DNA of 64,000 bases from Thereva unica (taxonomy: Eukaryota; Arthropoda; Insecta; Diptera; Therevidae). The notes below the pieces were generated by a model. It did no database searches, was not told the DNA's origin, and was given only the letters and a program-made list of their open reading frames with translations. Made by a program: the position numbers and the translations under genes. Location of the stretch: assembly GCA_949987705.1 (NCBI GenBank), contig OX465285.1:2232001-2296000 (forward strand), written 5' to 3'. This document shows positions 35,701 to 47,700 of the stretch, in pieces (within the stretch, counting starts at the first letter, position 1; each line of letters begins with the position of its first letter).

Positions 35701-38700
35701 CCCATCGACAGAAAATTTCAATATTACAAAATATCGAATTTACTTATTTACTAAACAGGATAACTTTGAAGTATTAGAAAAATTTATTAAATTTCATACA
35801 ATCTCACTTCTTGCATATATATATATATATATACAAAAATCATTCTTTTCTCACTTTTCATTTGAATGCAACTATTTTGAGCGCTTAACATACAATTGTT
35901 ATTTACATATAGGCTTAAATCCAGGTATGTCGAATATTGGATCACTCTTAAATAATACTGTTGCACCAAATGTATCATTGACGCGAAGTAATCTACCAGA
36001 CTCGCAATTGAGTCCTGGTTTTGCACAGAGCTTAATGCAACAGCAGCTGAGTCCTGTACAGAGGGGTGCTCCGTTTAGTCCGCAACAAAGTCAAGGTTTG
36101 TGTGTTTCTTTTTTGTTGATAGTCTTTGGCCCCTGTACTGAAAGTCGTGTTTTCTGTCATATAAAGTGAAGCTAGTCGAGTGGTGTGCTGATAGTCGATT
36201 CTTGCCGTGTCTAATCTAAATGACAGCATGACAGTCGTGTTTGTTGTAGTTTTATTTTAACTTTTAGTCGGCGTATTGTGCTTTAGTGAAGAAGATGCTG
36301 CATTGAAAATCGTAATTTGACTGAAACGCCGCTTTTTTCAACTCAAACGACTTGTCATGCCACACGACTTTCAGCACACCAACTAAAAGACGAGTCGACA
36401 GCGACATCTATAGGCGACTGTCACACGACTCGACTTCCGGCACAGGGGCCTTTGTTTTTTGTTTGTTTGAGAAAGACAATGGCTTTTTTAAATGTTTTTT
36501 TTGTTTTTTTTTGGTTTTAAATTGTAGGTTACCAACCACAATTTCCAAATAATACACAGAGACTATCACCTCAACAGCAGCAATTATCTCAGCAGCAACA
36601 GCAGCAGCAACAGATGGCCTTTCAAGCTGGTACAAATACAAGTAGTAGTGCTCAATTATCGCCACGTCAGCCACCGTTTAATGTAAATGCACAATCAGTT
36701 TCTGGAACAGTGGTACAACAGCCACAACAGCCTCAACCAAATCAACAATGGAATACAGTACCTGGTGGAAACACTCGCCTATCATTACAGCAACATAATC
36801 CCATGTTAAGTGCACAATTGCAGGTATTAGTAAGAGATTTTAACAATTCATATTAGGACAATATTGATGATTAATTGAAATATTATAATTTTTAGGGTGT
36901 CAGCCCGTATAGTGCTGCTAGACAATTTCAAGCACAGCGCCGATCGCTTAATTCACCTGGAGCGACCGTAACCAGACAGAATTCTTTTCCGACACAAGAT
37001 GGTGGATTTCCTGGGCCACCATCGCCAAGCACACAGCAACCATATGGTGCAGCTAGTGTTTTTAATAATCAACAATTGCAGAGAATGCAACGTCAAACAA
37101 GTATACCACAAGCAACACAACATTTACCAGGTAAGAATTATAGTTTTAAGATTATATACATACATATAAAGTAGAGTTTCTTCCTACGTTTAATTTTTTT
37201 TTATCAAAGAATATATTTAAGTAGAAAATTTCTTTCTATTTTTGCGTTATTTTTTTTTATTTTTTTTTGTATATAGAAAGTAGGATATGCGATGCGAAAT
37301 GTGTAGAGATTTTTCTCCTATTATATATTATTATATTAAAAAGAAAACCTTACAATCTTTTTTGATGATTTTTTTTTCAGACTAAAAAAATATTTTTAAA
37401 GTAGTAAATTTGAAAAAAGAAATAAACTAATTTTTTTTTGATAATAATGGTGACGGATAGGATTTTTCAATTTGTTTAAGAGTATTTTTTTATTGAAATA
37501 AAATAAAATAATGTAAAGATGTGCAGTTTAATAAAAAAAAATATAAATATAGCAGCTTTTTTGTAGATTAAATGTCGATTCGCACTATACGGAACGTCAA
37601 CGTCACGTTACGGAACGGGCAACGGCACGTGAATTTTGCTGTCGATTCGCACTTAAACATCATGTCAACGTTACGTCAATTTTGCCGTTCAGTCTCACTC
37701 CTCAGCATCAGCTACACAAATCCTTCACAATCCCTGTGAAACAAAAATTAGAACCTATAGCCGAAGGCCTTATAGGAGAATATCAAGCTGGTTTAAGGCA
37801 AACAGGTCAACATCGCTCCAATTGCTGACTTTCTGCGCCGGCCGTAACCCTTATTGAGAGTGGAGCGAGATTGTCTTTCGGCGCCCTTTGGTTGACACTT
37901 TCACATCACATAAATTGCATTTTCGGTTGTCCGGAGGTTTTTCTTGGAACACTTCTTCACTTATTTTCTTAGGGGATTATGTCCCCCTTTTGTGAGCTTA
38001 TTTGTGCTGCCCCTAACGATTTCGATAGTGGTTTTAGAGTCACTTCTTCCCAGAGTTACATCCTCGTGGGCTTTTCCAACAGCACCAATCTTTCTGAAGG
38101 CTACGTGGTTGTTTGTATCGGATGGTGGAGCATTAGAACTTGCCCCAGTCGCCAGTAAGGTTGAAATGGTGAAGAGAGTCACTTTCTCGTTAAAAGAGGC
38201 TTCTCCTACCACCAGCCCAAAATTGTGTTATGGTAGCGAGACTTGGACTATGATCCAGACATAGAGGAACGAGTCAACAGGTTTGAGAGAAATATTCTCA
38301 GATGCATAATAGGCCCAACCAGAGAGGATGGAATATGGCGAAGAAGATACCACAACTAGTTGTATGAAATTTTTGACGGCCCACAACTCTCAACTTTAAT
38401 TAAAATTACCAGACTGAGACTAGCCGGCCACATAATCTGGATGGAGGACAATCGTGTCCCAAAACGGCTTATGGGATCAGAAATTTCGGGAAGTAGGGCA
38501 GTAGGTAGACCCAGGAGGAGATGGATAGACTCTGTGACGGCTGACGCAGAGGCTATGCTCAACATCCGGAATTGGGGACATGCTGCAAGGGACCGTCAAA
38601 CTTAGAGAAATGCTAGAGGAGGCCAAGGCTCGATTTGGGCTGTAGCGCCATTGGATGGATGGTTTCCTCTAATCCAAAAATTTGGTATGCATTATTTTAT

Positions 38701-41700
38701 GCTGTGAAAACACATGTCATATCTATACCACAGCATTCAAAAACCACTTAGCATACCAGATCGGCGTCACCCATTACCGCAGATTGTTTATGAAGCTTGA
38801 AAAAAGAGCGGGTGATATAATTGACCTTTGGGGGACACTTGGAGAAATGGTGTGGATTAAGATTAAGATGCCATGCAGTACTACCTTGATTGAACGGCCA
38901 GAAAGGTAGCATTAATCGCAGTACCTTAGAACTGAATCAATTTCAATAGCTTGGATTTTTTTTCAACAACACGAATATCCGGTCCTCATATCTTCGAATT
39001 CGAACATCTCAAAATTTTTATCAGCACACTGCAATTAAATGTTTTTTCGATTGTTTTCATTTCAGTTCCCATAAAACAAATTCAACAATACATTTGCTGC
39101 AGATTTTTTTTTGCCTCAAATTTGCCGTGGAATGCCCGCGTGTACAGGTTGGTTCTTGACCATTTAAATCCTTTGGTCAAGTTTGGCCGTGGTGAGGCCA
39201 TTAGATTTGGCTAAAATTCTACGACAATCATATCCCCCTTAAAAACCCCAAGTGGCCTGTGTTCGCCTGTTGTAAGACCATTTTTTATTTTTATAAATTC
39301 AGCCACCCATATGTTTTCCAAACGTTTGTTCAAAACGGTAATTTAAAGGGCTACGAAAAAAAACATTATAGAAAAATTAATTTGGGAGATTTTCCAGAAG
39401 TACAATGCTAGCAGTTCGTTGTGAACGTTCTTTCGAAGATATGACTTTTGCTCGTCTGTCATCAAACGCTTGAAAAATTCGAAATTCTTCCGTTAGTACG
39501 TTCACATTGAACAGAATAGATCAGTCACGTCAAGGCACGTCACGTCAAAATATAGTTTGAAACTAATCTTGACGTGCCGTTACGTTGACGGTCCGTGACG
39601 CTGCCTATATATGTGGACGTGTAGTGCAAAACTCATTGAAGAATATTTTGACGTGCCGTTGCCCGTGACGTTGACGTTCCGTATAGTGCAAATCGTCCTT
39701 AAGTATTATTTAAAGCCAGTATAAACAAATTTTTTAATAAAAGTCTTTTTTTCTGTTTTAATAAAATTATTAAATTACACATCTACACTTTTTATTAATT
39801 AAATAAATAAGTAAAATATTTTAATTAAAAAAACAAGGAATATTTTTGAAACAATTTTTTTTAATAAAAAATAAATAGAAATGTCACCAAGAAAAATATA
39901 TTTAATATTTAAAAAAACAATTAATAATTAATAATCACAAAAAAAACAAAAATCCAAAATTTTTTTAAAAAAAAAAGTAAAAGAAACAATTTTTTAAAAA
40001 ACGAAACATTTTTAAATAAAACAGGCTCACCCCGTTCATTTGGTGGATCGGATGGTACTGGCGGTTATGGCATGATGTACAACAGTATGCAACATGCTGC
40101 ACAAGGGCCACCGCCAAATGATTTCTATGGTCGCACCCAGACCGGTAAGGCTGGTCACCAAACCAAAATAAAAACAAATTTTTAAATTTAAAAAAAAAAT
40201 TAAGTAAAATAAAAGAATATCACAATCAAAAACAAAAAAATAAAATTTGTTCCATTTTTTTTACCACCACCAGAAAAAAATTAATCGAAAGTAAAAAAAA
40301 ATATGAATCGATTAAAAAAAAAACAAAGTAATTAACCAATCATATCCATTTTTTTATTAACCCCCATCCACAAAAAAAAACAAAATTAAATCGGTGTTTA
40401 TATGGTATAAGTTTATCCATCTCTAGTCACTTTTAATCATTTGTTATCCATCCGTCTTATCCTTATCTTAAATATCCTTTTTATTCTTTTTATCGTGGTT
40501 GTACGCCTTTCTCCAGCATAATCCTTATAGTCTAAGCTCCCATGACAAAAAAGGTGCCCCATCGAACACCTCAAAACAATAAAGTGAGATTGGGTGAAAA
40601 ACATGTAAAAAAAACATGTACGCCCGCCAGACTAGTAAAAATTTGTTAATTGCTATTTTTTATGAATTTTTGAATATTGTTAAAAAATAATGATTTTATT
40701 TTCTAAAACACCTGTCCGAAATTTATACAATTTGTAGTAAATAATGAACCATTTTTGAAAAAAATTGTCTGTCTGACAATTTTTGTTAATTGGCCTCTGA
40801 CAGACCTTATGTTATAAATTCTTTTTTTTTTTATAAAAATGCACTTCATAACACCTCCTTGATTTTTGTTTTAAATGAAGTTTAAGATCTTTTCGGTCTA
40901 ATAAAACTTGTCTGGCTGACAATTTTTGTTTATTAATGTCTGACAGACCATTTGCTATAAATTATTTTTTTTATGAAAGTTCACTTCATATCATAACACA
41001 TAATTTTTTGATGAAGAACGTATTTGAGTATACAAACGGGATCAACAATATTAATTTAGAATTGAAAAAAAAATTAGCAATTAACAAATTTTTACTAGTC
41101 TGGCGGGCGGTACATGTTTTTTTACATGTTTTTCAACCAATTTCATTTATTGTTTTGAGATGTTCGATGGGGCACCTTTTTTGTCATGGGAGCTTAAACT
41201 ATTACTAAACACCTCCTTTATTCGTTTTATACAAAACCTTATCCTTGTTAAATACCTCTTCATCTTATCCTTGTTAAAAAAAACCCTTTTTTCTACTATC
41301 CTTTCTAAGAACATTCCTGTTTCCATATCCCTCCTAATCCAAAAAATCAAATAATTGGTGTGTAAATGAGCAAAATTATATTGTTTAGAAAAAAATAAAT
41401 TCAAAATTTTTATTAAAGTCAAAATTTGTTGTTAAAAAATGTTTGAAAAACTTTTTGGATATTAAAGAAACAAAATTAAATTTTAAATCCCGCCTTTTTA
41501 CCGCCCCCGCCATTTGATTAATTTATTTTCTTCCTTATCCTTCAGCATTTTTCTCTAATGTTCATTCTTTGTAAATTATTGCACTCAAAAAACGAGTATA
41601 TACTCAAAAAATTCATTTTTCATGTTGCACTTTTTAATTTTGTTTGTTCGTATCACTTAATTTTATTTATATAAATATTTATATTCATGTTTATTTTTTT

Positions 41701-44700
41701 TATATATATATATGCAACTTCTGTATCCGTAAAAATTAATAATCTTTTCTTTTATCTTTATTAAGATATATAAAAATATTTATATATTTTCAAGGATACT
41801 TTTTAAATATTAAAACTTTGTGTGAAAAGTGTAAACTTGTAAATAAATAAATAAATAAAAAGTATAAAAATCCTTAAAAATATATAAATAAAAAAAAATG
41901 TTTACATAAATGTTTTCTGAATGTCCTTTTTCTATATCTCTCTCTTTCTCTCACACATATATATTTGTTATCAAAACTTTTATATATAATATAAATTTCT
42001 TGTTGTTCTCTCGCTGTAATTATTTTCATTATTTTTAATATTAATAGAAAAAAAAGAGAAGATTAATCTCACAATCTCTGCTGTAAATAACTACTCATTT
42101 TTAAATACTTTTTTAACAAAATTCATAAATTTCTTATTATCTCAGCTAAACAAACTTTATTTAGGTTTTTTGTAGCATAGGGGTTTTTTGTACATATAAA
42201 AATATATACATATATTTATATCAGATGCAGAAATTATTTACCAATTTTTTTATAACTTTTGGAATATTTTTATATATTTGAGATATAACAACAAGGAAGA
42301 TATTTCTATGAGATAGTATTTTTAATATAATAATCTAGATAAGTAAATATTTATAATAAAGTAATGCAGTAATGTTTTAAAAATTTTCGATTTAATATTT
42401 CTTTAGCTTTGATTGCGTTCATACGTCCCCTATTGAATCATCTGTTCGTCCTAGGCTTTATAGATTTGGTTGCGTTCCTTGCTGCATGATTTTGGTTACA
42501 TAGAGAGTGACACAGTTAGCACTACGTAAACACAAATCCCATTTTCTATTTAATATTTTGATCTTCGTACCAAATCATTTTATATTTCAAATGGCAGTGA
42601 TCTCGCGATGCTTATGGAAAGAGCTTAAGTTGAGCAATTAAAGTCTGCTCTCATAAGGCGGAAGTGTGAGTGGATCATCACACGGGAGGTGGCTGAGTGC
42701 AAATCGGACGAACTTCTTTTGAATCAATTCGATTGTACCAACATGGCAGGAGCAGTAAGGAGACCAAATCTCGGAGGCGAATTCAAAAGCAAAGGCCTAA
42801 CCAAAGATACGTACAAGTGTTTAGTGATGAGGGGGTTGTTGAATTCTTTGGACATCTTGATCATCTTTTTATAAATCCCAGGCCTGAATTGACCTTGGAA
42901 GAGATATAATTGATGTGGGTGGAGGAATCCAATATAATTTCAAGCCTAATTCCTAGATCTATAACAGAATAGCGTGGGAGACCTTGTTGTCGAGAAAAGT
43001 ATAATCATAAGTTACAGCACCTAGTTTCCTACAAAAAGTCATAACCTCACATTTAATACTAATATTAAGGACCAGGCTGTTTAGGTCGGTTTAGATCTGT
43101 TTGCAGAAGTTTGCAATCCTCTATACTCCAGCGTAACAATGTCATGAACTGATAAAATAAAAAGGAGAGGGCTAAGATGACTGCCTCGCGAGACACCAGA
43201 GCACGCTTCGATGTGATGTATTTAGATTTGACTCCGCGGAATAGAATCTGGTAGGTTCTGTCGCCTAAGTACGACTGGAACTATACCACAATCATCATCA
43301 TCATTGCGCTACTTTAATCCCTCATGGGACAAAGGCATGCGAAAAGCCAAATTTCTTTAGTTTAAGAACTATAATAGTGTAAGAGAGCTAGTCGAAAGCC
43401 TTAAACACAGTCAGTTTGGAAGTCAGTGACAAAGCCTCGAATTGTGTGTGAAAAGAACTCCAGTAAATTAGTAGTCCAGTCAAAATAGACGAAAAAACGC
43501 CATAATTGGAAGATAATTCCGAAGTTGCTGAAAATTGGAACAGCCGTTAAAAATATTATTATACGTAAGCTGTAGAGACTGCCACGCGATTGGGCGGCTG
43601 CAAACTTTTTTATTCAAGGTCAAAGGGTCAAAATATCAGTTTTTTGCAAATATCTGCTAAACCGTACGTCTTATCAGAAAATTGGGTTTACAACGTTTGT
43701 AGATTAGGCGATTATCTACAAAAAAATATATTATACATTTTCTTGTAGGAATTGCCATTTCTGAGATATTGTCGTTTTAATAAGTTAAAAGACTCATATT
43801 CTATCATTCCCGACTTGTAAAGGTCATCAGAAATTTAATAAATCCTTTGTTGGAGTACGCGGCTAATATTTTCAGGGGTGATTCCTGGATATATTTGGAG
43901 AAAAAAATTGTTCTACAGAGGGCGGCTATCTCCACTATCCACTAAGATACAGGGTGATTAGGGAAAAATTTTTGTTTTTTTTTTAAATTTACTGAAATTT
44001 GAATAACTCCTAAAGTAATTATGATAGAGTAGCCTAATTAGGCTCATCTTTTAGGTAAATGTGTATTCTTTTATTTGGTATAAAGCACAGAAACCTGAGT
44101 GACTCCGTTCAAAAAATATATAGGCTCAAACAATGCTTAGAATCTAGACCTGGCAGATTTCTTCGTTTTTCTCAGAAAATTCGTTACTAACAGTACATTT
44201 TTTTTTGCTTTTCTGATGCACCAAACTATTACCTACAATATTTCCATATACAATAAGTGTTTATTTTGGGTAGTTTTGTAGGTAGTAGTAGTAGTAGTAG
44301 TTTTATCGTGTTTTATCGTGAACAAATAAAAAGTTACTCATCTTTCAACTGCGGCATAATAGCATTGGTTTGAGCCTACATATTTTTTGAACGGAGTCAC
44401 TCAGGCTGCTATGTTTTACACCAAATTAAAGAATACACATTTACCTAAAAGATGAGCCTAATTAGGCTACTTTATGATAATTACTTTAGGAGTTATTCAA
44501 ATTTCAGTAAATTAAAAAAAAAACAAAATTTTTTCCCTAATCACCCTGTATCTTAGTGGATAGTGGAGATAGCCGCCCTCTGTAGAACAATTTTTTTCTC
44601 CAAATATATCCAGGAATCACCCCTGAAAATATTAGCCGCGTACTCCAACAAAGGATTTATTAAATTTCTGATGACCTTTACAAGTCGGGAATGATAGAAT

Positions 44701-47700
44701 ATGAGTCTTTTAACTTATTAAAACGACAATATCTCAGAAATGGCAATTCCTACGAGAAAATGTATAATATACTTTTTTGTAGATAATCGCCTAATCTACA
44801 AACGTTGTAAACCCAATTTTCAGATAAGACGTACGGTTTAGCAGATATTTGCAAAAAACTGATATTTTGACCCTTTGACCTTGAATAAAAAAGTTTGCAG
44901 CCGCCCAATCGCGTGGCAGTCTCTACAGCTTACGTATAATAATGTTTTTAACGGCTGTTCCAATTTTCAGCAACTTCGGAATTATCTTCAGTCAAATCTC
45001 TAATTTGACTGGACTATAGTAGTAGTGCAACGAGCTGCAAGAAAACCATGTTGGTTAGTTAAGTGTCTTGCAGATAGGGGCGATAGCAGAATAAAAAACA
45101 GATTTGAAGGGTTTTGGTATAGACGATAACTTCTTCGGTTGGGAAGCGCTCTTTATTTAGAGATTGTTGAAAAAACATAGCAGAGGAGACATTAGGGCCC
45201 CTGCACAGGAGTGTAGAACAGCAGGTGTTATGGCCGGGGACGAAAAATCTTGTGGAAGTCCATTGATATGTTTCGAGATATTTCCCCTTGTTATAGACAG
45301 GGATAAGTTTTGAGCCGTTTGGAGACAGAAGAAGAAAAAGATTTGAGGAAGAACGATGCGAACTTGTCGCAAATCTCGAATGAATTAAAACTGAGAGAGT
45401 TCTCGTACGGCAGTATTAGTGGCAACATGCTTCACACTATTTTCAGTAAAGTACTGTTCTTCCTTTCCTACTGCTGTGCTACTGTTAGTCCTCTCCATAT
45501 TCGTTGTTTCTTCTTCTTGCGCAGACAACCAGCCCAGGAGACAACCGACTACAATCCCATAGGCTTGTGATTCGATTCCACTCGGTAGTTGGCTATTTCG
45601 CAGGCTTTCTCCAGAATTTGCTGATTGTAGTAAAATCCTTCTATAATGCTTTCGGTGAGCCTTGCAATGTACTCCCGGTGGATTTGGTCTCTTTTCTGGG
45701 CATTTACCATCTTGATAGATACAGCAAGTTCTAGTCTGCCCAGTAGTGTTTCCCCTGTTGTCTCTTTTATGGTACTTTTAATTTTTTCTGATTTGTGATT
45801 GATGTTGGGCTGTACTCCCGCTCCTTATCTCAAGTTTTTTACGACAGCATTTTCGTAGGCATCTCTACTTTCTTCTAATTTTAGCTTATCTATGTCGTAT
45901 TTTGGTTGTGATTATACTTTTTGCGTTTTGGTCGCTATCAGGCTCTAAATTTCACATTGTCTATATAGTGGTTCGAGCCACAGCACACTCATCTCATCGT
46001 TCTTACATCCAGCATACTCGTGGCCCTTCTTCTCTCAATTACATCAATTTGATTATTTGTTACCCCGTCTTGTAGCTGCCACGTTATCTTGGTTTTTTTG
46101 GTGTGTGGGAACATTGTTAAACTTACAAGTTCGAGGTAGCGAGATCGACCAATCTACTACCATTGTTTTTATAGTATTATGTAGACTATGCTTTCGTTTG
46201 ACTCCTACGAACGCCAAAATAGGAATGACATTCATATCTCCAAGCGCCATTTTAATATCGTTTGGCTGGGGAATACCGTGTGGGTTCTGTCTGAGATTCA
46301 TTATGGGACTGCGAGTCGATTTGGTGTCCTGTCGAGCTGTGAGCGCTCTCTGTACTTTTTCAGTGTCATTAAAAGTGAACGCAGAGCGCCCGTCCTGCTC
46401 CACCTTAGGTTTGGGTAGCATATCTGTAGATTTTAGATCGTATTAGCAGTTGGCCATTGCTCAGGACTTATTTCATTGATGTACCTACACCACCAAAGGC
46501 CCCGAGGCCAATTTTATCATTTGATCCCCTGGGCGCTTGTTCAGACGTTATCATTTCATGTCCTATGTAGAGATTCAATGACCCAGACCTATTTTACTCT
46601 AAAAGGCAATTACTGATCAAAGTTCTGATGAAAATTAATATGTGACTTTAATGTTTATCGTGATTTCAGTAAAAGAAAAAGTGTGATTAAAACATTTAGA
46701 GATATCTTCCTTTAACATTATCATAAGAAAGCTAGATTTTATGTTACTCTTTCAGCAAACTTACATCCATGAATTATATCACATCACATACTCGTGGCTA
46801 ACATTTTATGTTTTTCAATGTTTTTATGTTTCATTGTTTTTAATTTATTTCATTATTATTTTTAATTTATGTTCTTACAACAAAAAAAAAGTGGTTTTTA
46901 TAAAAAAACGGATAAAATAACATAGTTTCTTTCTTGTCTGTTTTTTCATAAATATTCCAGCTGGAAATGGTATGAACTCATCAGAATATGTTCGGCAAGA
47001 ACTGCGGGCGGTTGTAAGTGGTCGAACACAACAATCGGCTGGCGGCGGTAATGTACCAGGCGGTGGAGGTGGTGTCGGCGGAACAAATAGTGGTATTAGA
47101 ACACCACAGAGCCCCCTCGGTATGGGCCAGGGACCGATGGTGGGCAATAATAATACAAACCAACTTGGTATTGGACAACAGCAACCGCAACAGCAACAGC
47201 AGCAACAACAACAGCAGCAACAACAGCAACAGCAGCAGCAACAACAGCAGCAACCACAACAGTCAACAACGCCGCAACAGCAACAAATCCCTGGCACTCC
47301 ACTGTTAAATACACCACCGGATCCCACTATGAATTTCAGTTTTGATCTACCACAAACGGGTAAATATTAATTTTTATTTATTTATATAATTAAAATTTAT
47401 ATTAATTTTATGTTTATGCACAATATTAATTTCGTTTTTGGTTTTTTATATTTTTGTGTAAAAATTTCACTCGCTGTTATTTTTGTTTTGTTTTTTTTTC
47501 ACCCATCTTTTTTAATAATAATAAAAATCAAATTTTGTTGGTAGAGATTTTAGATGTTTTTTGGTTAAATATACTTGTATATGTTGTCTATATTGTAAAT
47601 AATACTTTATTTCGATAAAAAAGAAACAAAATTATGCATAGTATATACTATTTATGATTTGGTATAATGTGATCGAGTAAAGTTACCATAAAACACACGA

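Larger units (their letters stand above)
37131..40024 (+). other. tai intron H (2.9 kb)
   Basis: A/T homopolymer-rich at both ends, with a 2.1-kb composite element in the middle (37572-39698). Confidence 0.7.
42870..45390 (-). mobile_element. CR1/Jockey-like LINE relic split by two insertions
   Basis: Read on the - strand: ITPAVLHSCAGALMSPLLCF (45200-45270), then NQHGFLAARCTTT (about 45020-45060), the 1541-bp foldback, then NLLEFFSHTIRGFVTDFQTD and KAFD, a short (GAT)n-tailed LINE end (43285-43345), then SYLGDRTYQILFRG and LLFILFINDI-like sequence down to 42900. The order is that of a LINE RT domain; frames are broken. Confidence 0.7.
40145..46960 (+). other. tai intron I (6.8 kb)
   Basis: It contains two foldback elements (40530-41199 and 43474-45014), A/T-rich DNA (41200-42400), repeat B copy 2, and - strand LINE relics of two families (42870-45390 and 45560-46430). 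46430-46960 has no recognisable content. Confidence 0.7.

Noticed and set aside
46875..47327. 150-residue - frame rich in Cys
   Set aside because: Antisense of the CAG/CAA glutamine run in tai exon J.
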